Source: Candidatus Krumholzibacteriia bacterium (GTDB lineage Bacteria; Krumholzibacteriota; Krumholzibacteriia; LZORAL124-64-63). Taken from it: 5,512 bases of DNA. The notes beneath the pieces are model-generated. The model worked only from the letters and a program-made list of their open reading frames with translations. It was not told the origin of the DNA and did no database searches. Each line of letters begins with the position of its first letter. Positions within the stretch are counted from its first letter, which is position 1. The stretch spans positions 1 to 5,512 of the forward strand of contig JACZKN010000228.1 in the NCBI GenBank assembly GCA_014859985.1, written 5' to 3'. Shown here piece by piece: positions 1 through 5,512 of the stretch. Both the position numbers and the translations under genes were made by a program.

Positions 1-77
1 CCGCCGCCCCGGTCCCGGCGCGCCGAAGCCCCCGGTGGACGCCGCTCGGCGCCGTCGGCGCCCGGTGGCGACAGAAA
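1..77. other. Left edge, no recognisable gene
   Basis: I could not recognise a protein in any frame here. Two plus-strand frames stay open across the stretch, but their translations are low-complexity Pro/Arg/Ala/Gly text typical of GC-rich non-coding sequence. A short perfect inverted repeat, ggcgcc-gtc-ggcgcc, lies at 48-62. The stretch is beyond the histone terminator, so it is probably intergenic or the far end of a neighbouring gene outside the window. Confidence 0.4.
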
Positions 78-104
78 AGCGGGAACCCCGGAAGGGTCCC
101 CGCT
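73..104 (-). terminator. Rho-independent terminator of the histone gene
   Basis: Positions 78-88 pair with 94-104 to form an 11-bp GC-rich stem with one mismatch (a84/c98) and a 5-nt loop. Read on the minus strand, the stem is followed at once by TTTTCT (78-73), a usable U-tract. It begins about 40 nt after the histone stop codon, where an intrinsic terminator would be expected. A second small hairpin (116-121 with 127-132) lies between the stop codon and this one. Confidence 0.75.
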
Positions 105-142
105 GATTCCGATACTCCCCCGCGCAGGGGGAAGCGCCCCGA

Positions 143-313
143 CTAGAGGTCGTACGGGCGGACGGTCTTGCGGCCGTTGTCCAGCGCGCGCTTCTCGGCG
201 GTCTTGATGAGCTCGCGGACCTTGGCATCCAGCGCGGTGTAGAACTCGCCGGACACGTTGCAGTCCTTGACGGCTTCCTTCGTCTTGCTCTTGGAGATGA
301 TCATGTCGGCCAT
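143..313 (-). CDS. Small bacterial histone (single histone-fold protein, 56 aa)
   Basis: The 56-residue product reads as one histone fold. A short alpha1 (about residues 4-17) is followed by a long alpha2 (about 21-46, SGEFYTALDAKV...), then the loop NGRKTVRPYDL. In that loop R48, T50 and D55 have the same spacing as R52, T54 and D59 in archaeal HMfB (GRKT-x4-D), the R-T pair and the R-D clamp of histones. It ends right after the start of alpha3, as in short bacterial histones of the Bdellovibrio Bd0055 type. It is rich in Lys and Arg and has one Cys (C18). The ATG at 313 is preceded by AGGGAGGA (317-324), which favours it over the Met at codon 4. The expected role is DNA binding and nucleoid organisation as a dimer; whether it wraps, bends or coats DNA cannot be told from sequence. 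It is monocistronic, with its own promoter and terminator. The family call rests on motif recognition, not a search. Confidence 0.85.
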   Translation of the reverse strand: MADMIISKSKTKEAVKDCNVSGEFYTALDAKVRELIKTAEKRALDNGRKTVRPYDL

Positions 314-352
314 GGGTCCTCCCTAACAAACAGTTCGGGTTTCGTGGCCTCA

Positions 353-397
353 GGTCGGGCGGAACGGGCCCTGCCCGACCGGGGCGGCGAAACCGCC
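353..397 (-). other. Two GC-rich hairpins in the histone leader
   Basis: Two inverted repeats lie side by side: ggtcgggc (353-360) with gcccgacc (373-380), and ggcgg (383-387) with ccgcc (393-397). If the promoter at 443-471 is used, both fall in the histone mRNA 5' leader of roughly 120 nt, upstream of the ribosome binding site. Neither has a T-tract in either direction, so they are unlikely to be simple terminators. They may be structural or regulatory leader elements; no known riboswitch was recognised. Confidence 0.4.
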
Positions 398-442
398 GTT
401 GAATTCAGCTCCGGACGATCTCCGTATCCGGCAAGCTGCGAC

Positions 443-471
443 ACAATCGCCTCGACACCTGGAGGTGTCAA
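443..471 (-). promoter_or_regulatory. Putative sigma70 promoter of the histone gene with operator-like palindrome
   Basis: On the minus strand a perfect TTGACA (-35, 471-466) is followed after 17 nt by GATTGT (-10, 448-443), which matches TATAAT at only 3 of 6 positions. The perfect inverted repeat gacacct-gg-aggtgtc (454-469) overlaps the -35 and the start of the spacer, the usual place for a repressor operator. Transcription would start near 436 and run towards the histone gene. The -35 and the spacing support it; the weak -10 limits confidence. Confidence 0.5.
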
Positions 472-555
472 GACTAGTTTTCCCTGCGGGGCCGACCATG
501 GAGACAGCCGACAAACGCCCTCACAGCCCCGCAAACGTACAAGAAGGAGTCGCCC

Positions 556-1926
<1,371 letters not shown>

Positions 1927-1954
1927 CCCCGCCCGGGCGCGGGGCGATGCGGGC

Positions 1955-1987
1955 AAGCCCGGAGGACCGCGGCGGTCCTCCGGGCTT
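1955..1987. terminator. Shared hairpin between convergent genes
   Basis: A perfect 15-bp GC-rich stem (1955-1969 with 1973-1987) has a 3-nt loop. It sits in the 85-nt gap between the stop of the dipeptidase gene (1926) and the stop of the nitric oxide reductase gene (2012), so it can serve both directions. Neither flank has a clear U-tract: the plus side ends in ctt-cgtc. It is therefore not a textbook intrinsic terminator, though the position strongly suggests a bidirectional end or 3'-protecting structure. Confidence 0.6.
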
Positions 1988-2011
1988 CGTCATGCCGGGC
2001 CGACCCCGGCG

Positions 2012-4303
2012 TCAGGCGCTGACCGCGTCCTGCGGCAGCACCGCCTTGGCCGCGGCGGGGCTGCGGCGGTAGCTGTGGCCGGTCAGCAGGCCGAGCATGA
2101 ACCAGGCGAGGGCCGCCACGCCGCTCAGGAAGACGACGTCGCCCGCCAGGCGCGCCCAGCGCAGGGCCTGCAGCACCGGCTGCTGCAGGAAATCGGCGCT
2201 GCGGGCGTACCACAGGCCGTGCTCGACGCTGGCCCAGGCCTGGGCCAGGCCGATGGGCAGCAGGCTCAGCACCACCATCAGGGACAGGCCGACGTTCATG
2301 GCCCAGAAGGCGTAGCCCAGCGGCCGCTCGTTCCAGGCGCGCCGGCCTCCCAGCACCCGCGCCACCGTCAGCACCAGTCCCAGCGACAGCAGGCCGTACA
2401 CCCCGAACAGGGCGGTGTGGGCGTGCACCGGCGTGGTGTTCAGGCCCTGCATGTAGTACAGCGCCACCGGCGGGTTGATCATGAAGCCGAAGAGGCCCGC
2501 GCCCACCAGGTTCCAGAAGGCCACGCCGATGAAGAAGCGCAGCGGCCAGCGGTAGCGGCGCATCCACGCGGCGGCCCGCTGCATGCGGTAGGTCTGGAAG
2601 GCCTCGATGCCGATCAGCACCAGGGGCACCACCTCGAGCGCGCTGAAGGTGGCGCCGATGGCCATGATCGAGGTCGGCGTGCCGCTGAAGTACAGGTGGT
2701 GGAAGGTGCCGGGGATGCCGCCCAGCAGGAACAGGGCGCTCGAGGCCACGACCGCGCCGCCGGCGTGCTTCGGCCTGACCAGCCCCATGCGGGCGAAGAC
2801 GAAGGCCAAAGCCGCGGTGGCGAAGACCTCGAAGAAGCCCTCCACCCACAGGTGCACCACCCACCAGCGCCAGTACTCCATGACCGACAGGTGGGTGCGC
2901 GCGCCGAAGAAGAAGCCCGCGGCGTACATCAGGCCGATCGCCGCGCTGGCGCCGGTGAACATCAGGACGATGGTGCGGTGGTCGTCGCGGCGGGTGAGCG
3001 CCGGCCACAGGCCGCGCAGCATCAGCCCCAGCCACAGCACCAGCCCCGTGAACAGGGCGATCTGCCAGGCGCGGCCGAGGTCCAGGTACTCGTAGCCCTG
3101 GTGGCCGAACCAGAAGCCGGCGTCCAGGCCCAGCTTCTGGTGGATGGAGAAGAACTCGCCGGTCAGGGATCCGGCCACCACCAGCAGCAGCGCGCCGAAC
3201 AGCACGTTCACGCCCAGGCGCTGGAAGCGGGGCTCCCGGCCGCCGACCGCCGGCGCCAGGAACAGGCCGGTCGCCAGGAAGGCCGTGGCGATCCAGAAGA
3301 CCGCCGTCTGCAGGTGCCAGGTGCGGGTCAGGGCATAGGGCAGCCACTTCGCCAGGGGCAGGCCGAAGAAATGCTGGCCCTCGACGGTGTAGTGGGCGGT
3401 CAGGGCGCCGAGGATCACCTGCACGCCGAACACGGCGATCACCACGCCCAGGTACTTGGCCGTCGCGCGCATCGACGGCGTCACCACCAGCAGCGACAGG
3501 GGGTCGGCCGCCGGGGCGGGCGCCGGTTCGTCGTCGCCGCCGCGGAAGGCCTTCCACCAGACCAGGGCGCCGATGCCCGCCAACAGCAGCACGACGCTGA
3601 CGATGGACCACAGCACGTTGGCGCCGGTGGGCCGGTTGCCGATCAGCGGCTCGTGGGGCCAGTTGTTGGTGTAGGTGATCGTGCTGCCCGGCCGCTCGGC
3701 CGCGCAGGCCCAGCTGGTCCAGAAGAAGAAGTGGGTCAACGCCTCCAGCCGCGCCGGATCGACGACGGCGTTCTCGTGCATGGCGTAGTCCTCGCGCAGC
3801 TCCCGCAGCGCAGGGGCGCCGCCGTAGAGGTCGGCGTAGTGCGAGGCCACCGTCGCGATCGCGGCGGCGCGGTCGGCGCCGACGGTCAGGACGCCGGTGG
3901 CCGGGTCGTAGGTGTTGGTGCGCAGCTCGCGGCGCACGCGCTCGCGCAGCCCGGCCTGCTGCTCGGCGCCGATGGCCGCGAAGGCGGCGCCGTGGTCACG
4001 GCGCGCCCACAGCTCCAGCAGCGCCGTCGCCTCGCGGTGCAGCCAGTCGGCGGACCAGTCCGGGGCCTGGTAGGCGCCGTGGCCCCAGATCGAGCCCATC
4101 TGCTGGCCGCCGGTGCTCTGCCAGACCTGCTGGCCGTCGAGGATGGACCCGCGGGTCATCAGCGGGTGGCCGTCGGCGTCGACAACCGTTTCCGGCAGCG
4201 GCGGCGCCTGCCGGTAGACCTCGCGGCCGAAGAAGCCCAGCAGGGTGAAGGACACCAGCAGCGTGGCACCCAGCAGCCACCAGAGTCGCTTGTGGTTGGT
4301 CAT
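2012..4303 (-). CDS. norB: Quinol-dependent nitric oxide reductase (qNor)
   Basis: This 763-residue membrane enzyme of the haem-copper oxidase superfamily reduces two NO to N2O with electrons from quinol. It has an N-terminal membrane helix (about 7-26), a periplasmic domain (about 27-225), then some 13 further helices: the single-subunit qNor layout, also called NorZ. The periplasmic domain has no CxxCH haem c site, which excludes the NorC-dependent enzyme. Metal ligands are visible: H330 (haem b), H484 in VHLWVEGFFE with the FeB glutamate E488, H535 and H536 in GTFHHLYF (FeB), and H627 and H629 in PVHAHTALFG (haem b3 and haem b). The 51-residue gap from H484 to H535 matches known enzymes. 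ATG 4303 was chosen because GGAGG lies 8 nt upstream; an alternative in-frame ATG at 4321 overlaps the upstream stop as ATGA but has no ribosome binding site. It is the second gene of an operon with the di-iron protein. The product is probably a detoxifying enzyme, since no other denitrification gene is visible. Confidence 0.95.
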   Translation of the reverse strand: MTNHKRLWWLLGATLLVSFTLLGFFGREVYRQAPPLPETVVDADGHPLMTRGSILDGQQVWQSTGGQQMGSIWGHGAYQAPDWSADWLHREATALLELWARRDHGAAFAAIGAEQQAGLRERVRRELRTNTYDPATGVLTVGADRAAAIATVASHYADLYGGAPALRELREDYAMHENAVVDPARLEALTHFFFWTSWACAAERPGSTITYTNNWPHEPLIGNRPTGANVLWSIVSVVLLLAGIGALVWWKAFRGGDDEPAPAPAADPLSLLVVTPSMRATAKYLGVVIAVFGVQVILGALTAHYTVEGQHFFGLPLAKWLPYALTRTWHLQTAVFWIATAFLATGLFLAPAVGGREPRFQRLGVNVLFGALLLVVAGSLTGEFFSIHQKLGLDAGFWFGHQGYEYLDLGRAWQIALFTGLVLWLGLMLRGLWPALTRRDDHRTIVLMFTGASAAIGLMYAAGFFFGARTHLSVMEYWRWWVVHLWVEGFFEVFATAALAFVFARMGLVRPKHAGGAVVASSALFLLGGIPGTFHHLYFSGTPTSIMAIGATFSALEVVPLVLIGIEAFQTYRMQRAAAWMRRYRWPLRFFIGVAFWNLVGAGLFGFMINPPVALYYMQGLNTTPVHAHTALFGVYGLLSLGLVLTVARVLGGRRAWNERPLGYAFWAMNVGLSLMVVLSLLPIGLAQAWASVEHGLWYARSADFLQQPVLQALRWARLAGDVVFLSGVAALAWFMLGLLTGHSYRRSPAAAKAVLPQDAVSA

Positions 4304-4311
4304 GGTCAGGG

Positions 4312-4316
4312 CCTCC
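4312..4316 (-). promoter_or_regulatory. Ribosome binding site deciding the norB start
   Basis: GGAGG on the minus strand lies 8 nt upstream of ATG 4303, within the short gap after the upstream stop codon (4318-4320). The competing ATG at 4321 has only C-rich and mixed sequence upstream, without a purine-rich box. This supports the shorter protein beginning MTNHKRLWW. Confidence 0.7.
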
Positions 4317-4317
4317 G

Positions 4318-4989
4318 TCATTCGCACAGGGCGCGGGGGAAAAGGACGTTGTTCTCCAGGTGGATGTGCTCCATCAGTTCGCTCTCGAAGGCGTCCAGGC
4401 GCAGGTACAGGGCCCGCCAGGTGGGGCAGGCCTCGTCCGGCGCGGTCAGGTCGGCGGTCAGCTCGCGGATCCGCGCCAGGTTCTCGCCATGGTCGCGGTG
4501 CTCGTGCTCCATGACCTGGATCGGGGGCGCGGTGCGCCGGCCCGCGCCGGCCAGGATCAGCGGGAAGAGGATCTGCTCCTCCTTGGCCAGGTGGTCCAGC
4601 ACCGCGGCGTGGACCTGGCGCAGCAGGTCGGCCAGGCCGCACGGGCAGGTGTCCTTCCCGGCGTGGGACTGCTCCACCTTCTCGGCCAGGGCCACCAGCT
4701 CGGGCAGCTCCTCGCGCAGGCGGGCGTGGTAGTGGCCGACGATGAAATCGATGAGCTCAGGCAGCGGGCGCGCCTGCCAGGCGACGGACTCGCCCCGCGG
4801 CTCGGCGGCCTCTGCTGCGTGGATCTCCTGCAGGATCTCGGCAGGATCCAGGCCGGCAGCGGCGCAGGCCTCGGCCAAGGGGCGGCGGCCGCCGCAGCAA
4901 TAGTCCAGGCCGCGGCGGTGGAACACTTTCGAGGCGGTGGGATGGGTCACGGCCAGGTCGGCCAGGGTCATCTCGGTCTGCATGGTCAT
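4318..4989 (-). CDS. norA: RIC/YtfE/NorA-family di-iron protein
   Basis: This 223-residue cytosolic protein of the RIC family (repair of iron centres; also YtfE, ScdA, DnrN, NorA) is linked to nitrosative stress. An N-terminal ScdA_N-type domain (about 8-60) contains HPTASKVF and the paired cysteines C31-C32 in DYCCGG. A hemerythrin-like four-helix domain follows. Its di-iron ligands align with E. coli YtfE at a constant offset of four: H88, H133 and E137 (HLAKEEQILFP), H164 (MEHEH), H208 and E212 (HIHLENNVLFP). A CPC motif (115-117) sits where E. coli YtfE has no cysteines. ATG 4989 was chosen because AGGAGGT (5001-4995) lies just upstream; an in-frame ATG at 5082 would put the promoter region inside the gene. 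As first gene of the operon with the NO reductase, it repeats the norA-norB order of Ralstonia eutropha. Proposed roles are Fe-S cluster repair or NO binding, still debated for the family. Confidence 0.94.
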   Translation of the reverse strand: MTMQTEMTLADLAVTHPTASKVFHRRGLDYCCGGRRPLAEACAAAGLDPAEILQEIHAAEAAEPRGESVAWQARPLPELIDFIVGHYHARLREELPELVALAEKVEQSHAGKDTCPCGLADLLRQVHAAVLDHLAKEEQILFPLILAGAGRRTAPPIQVMEHEHRDHGENLARIRELTADLTAPDEACPTWRALYLRLDAFESELMEHIHLENNVLFPRALCE

Positions 4990-5013
4990 GATGGACCTCC
5001 TTTGGCCCCTCCA

Positions 5014-5030
5014 TGGCACGGACCGCGCCA
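5014..5030 (-). promoter_or_regulatory. Putative sigma54 (-24/-12) promoter of norA-norB
   Basis: On the minus strand, 5030-5016 reads TGGCGCGGTCCGTGC, matching TGGCACG-N4-TTGC at 9 of 11 defined positions, with the key GG and GC at the correct spacing. Transcription would begin near 5004, about 15 nt before the norA ATG and just ahead of its Shine-Dalgarno sequence. A sigma54 promoter is what a NorR-controlled operon needs. The element is itself almost palindromic (5014-5030, one mismatched pair), so the plus strand also reads as a -24/-12 element towards norR with an equal match count. Confidence 0.65.
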
Positions 5031-5060
5031 ATCCATATTCTATTTTTTGACAATGGATTG
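5029..5060. repeat. Inverted repeat CAATCCAT-N16-ATGGATTG, operator candidate
   Basis: Perfect 8-bp arms (5029-5036 and 5053-5060) flank an AT-rich 16-bp spacer that includes a run of six T. A third half-copy, GGATTG, follows at 5062-5067. The left arm abuts the -24 GG of the norA promoter and the right arm lies in the spacer of the norR promoter, so a bound protein could affect both. This is the only AT-rich stretch in the intergenic region. No known NO-responsive consensus (FNR-like, NsrR) was matched. Confidence 0.45.
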
Positions 5061-5076
5061 AGGATTGCGTTATGTT
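5047..5076 (+). promoter_or_regulatory. Putative sigma70 promoter of norR
   Basis: A perfect TTGACA (-35, 5047-5052) is followed after 18 nt by TATGTT (-10, 5071-5076), which matches TATAAT at 4 of 6 positions. Transcription would start near 5083, leaving a leader of about 30 nt before the norR start codon. Constitutive sigma70 expression of the regulator next to a sigma54-driven target operon is the usual norR arrangement. Confidence 0.6.
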
Positions 5077-5099
5077 TGACACAACACGCCGGCGTTATG

Positions 5100-5106
5100 A
5101 AAGGAG
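5100..5106 (+). promoter_or_regulatory. Ribosome binding site deciding the norR start
   Basis: AAAGGAG ends 8 nt before TTG 5115. An in-frame ATG at 5097 also exists, but it overlaps this box and has only acacgccggcgtt upstream, with no Shine-Dalgarno sequence. TTG is therefore the better start, giving a product that begins (M)SNLQQADALGVLV. Confidence 0.65.
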
Positions 5107-5114
5107 CAACTGCG

Positions 5115-5378
5115 TTGTCCAATCTACAGCAAGCCGACGCCCTCGGCGTCCTGGTGGGCGTGGCCCACGACCTGACCGCCTCGCTGGCAGCCGAAGACCG
5201 CTACGAGCGCCTGCTGACGGCGGTGCGCCGGCTGGTTCCCTGCGACGCGGCCTGCCTGCTGCGGCTCGTCGGCCAGGACCTGGTGCCGGTGGCCGGCCAT
5301 GGCTTGTCGCTGGAGGCCCTGAACCGCCGCTACGCCCGGGGCGAGCACCCCCGCCTGGACATCCTGCTGGCCGCGGCC
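5115..5378 (+). pseudogene. norR: norR 5' fragment: NO-sensing GAF domain start, then disrupted
   Basis: About 87 codons match the start of NorR, the NO-responsive sigma54 activator. DRYERLLTAVRRLVPCDAACLLR parallels the E. coli NorR segment beginning DRFQRLITTLRQVL, and RRYARGEHPRLDI parallels RRFALEGHPRLEA. The conserved arginine in HPRL (R80 here) corresponds to a residue at the NO-sensing iron site in E. coli. Position opposite norA-norB, with a sigma54 promoter between them, supports the call. The NorR match ends around codon 87 (near 5375). The rest of the GAF domain with its remaining iron ligands, the AAA+ ATPase domain and the DNA-binding helix-turn-helix are missing. The frame stays open into IS66-like sequence up to the window edge. 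The product as it stands could neither sense NO nor activate sigma54. It could be a true pseudogene or an assembly chimera; the exact break is uncertain by roughly 10 codons. Confidence 0.8.
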
Positions 5379-5512
5379 GAGCCGAGCACGGTCGACTCAG
5401 ACGATCTGATCACGGTCCCGGCGCATCAGCGCAAGAAGGCCAAGCCCCGGGCACTGCCGGCCGATCTGCCCCGTGCCGAAGTCGTTCACGATCTGAGCGA
5501 GGCCGACAAGAC
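5379..5512 (+). mobile_element. tnpC: Internal fragment of an IS66-family TnpC transposase
   Basis: The frame that starts as norR continues as EPSTVDSDDLITVPAH, QRKKAKPRALPADLPRAE and VVHDLSEADK. The pattern ITVPAHxRKK...LPxDLPRxEVVHDLxExxK is what I know from IS66 TnpC between its N-terminal coiled-coil region and the zinc-finger domain, where CxCG would be expected just after the window edge. No IS66 terminal inverted repeat, TnpA, TnpB or TnpC N-terminus lies between norR and this segment, so this is not a simple insertion boundary. The coding strand and frame are the same as norR. Family assignment is by recalled motif only; it is cut off at 5512. Confidence 0.72.

Noticed and set aside
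2012..4303. Cytochrome c-dependent NO reductase (NorBC type)
   Set aside because: No NorC gene is adjacent. The protein has the long fused periplasmic N-terminus of qNor but no CxxCH haem c motif.
2075..4732. An 885-codon open frame on the plus strand opposite norB and norA
   Set aside because: Its translation is Gln/Gly/Ala/Arg/His-rich with no domain pattern, and it is antisense to two genes whose metal-binding motifs are all intact. It is a high-GC shadow frame.
5037..5042. TAGAAT on the minus strand as a sigma70 -10 for norA
   Set aside because: It matches 5 of 6 bases, but there is no acceptable -35 at 16-18 nt upstream, and the sigma54 element fits the context better.
5117..5127. GT-N7-AC (gtccaatctac), like a NorR binding core
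   Set aside because: It is a single copy inside the first norR codons. A four-base core of this kind is expected by chance about once in a region this size, and known sites come in threes.

Overview
This is a high-GC bacterial window with four complete genes, plus a gene at the right edge that is cut off and appears to be chimeric. The lineage cannot be fixed from this sequence. A small histone-fold protein, a quinol-type nitric oxide reductase and an IS66-like fragment together suggest a deeply branching, Gram-negative-type environmental bacterium rather than a well-studied model group.

Left part (1-555): a 56-residue bacterial histone is on the minus strand. It has its own terminator, a good Shine-Dalgarno sequence, and a plausible sigma70 promoter whose -35 lies in a perfect 7+7 bp inverted repeat. 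Its leader can fold into two GC-rich hairpins. Divergent from it (556-1926, plus) is a complete M20-family dipeptidase with all metal and catalytic residues. The dipeptidase converges on the next operon across a 15-bp perfect hairpin (1955-1987).

Right part (2012-5512): a nitric oxide detoxification locus. A two-gene minus-strand operon encodes a RIC/YtfE/NorA-type di-iron protein (4318-4989), then a quinol-dependent nitric oxide reductase (2012-4303). This order matches norA-norB of Ralstonia eutropha. Divergent on the plus strand is the start of norR, the NO-sensing sigma54 activator (from 5115). The intergenic region holds a -24/-12 (sigma54) element pointing at the operon, a TTGACA/TATGTT sigma70 promoter for norR, and several repeats that may be operators. 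The expected logic is that NO binds the NorR GAF domain, sigma54 transcription of norAB starts, NorB reduces NO to N2O using quinol, and the di-iron protein deals with NO or damaged iron centres.

The main oddity is that norR-like sequence stops after about 87 codons. The same open frame then continues into what reads as an internal segment of an IS66-family TnpC transposase, up to the window edge. This is either an IS-associated rearrangement that destroyed norR or an assembly chimera. The second notable item is the bacterial histone with its palindrome-covered promoter.
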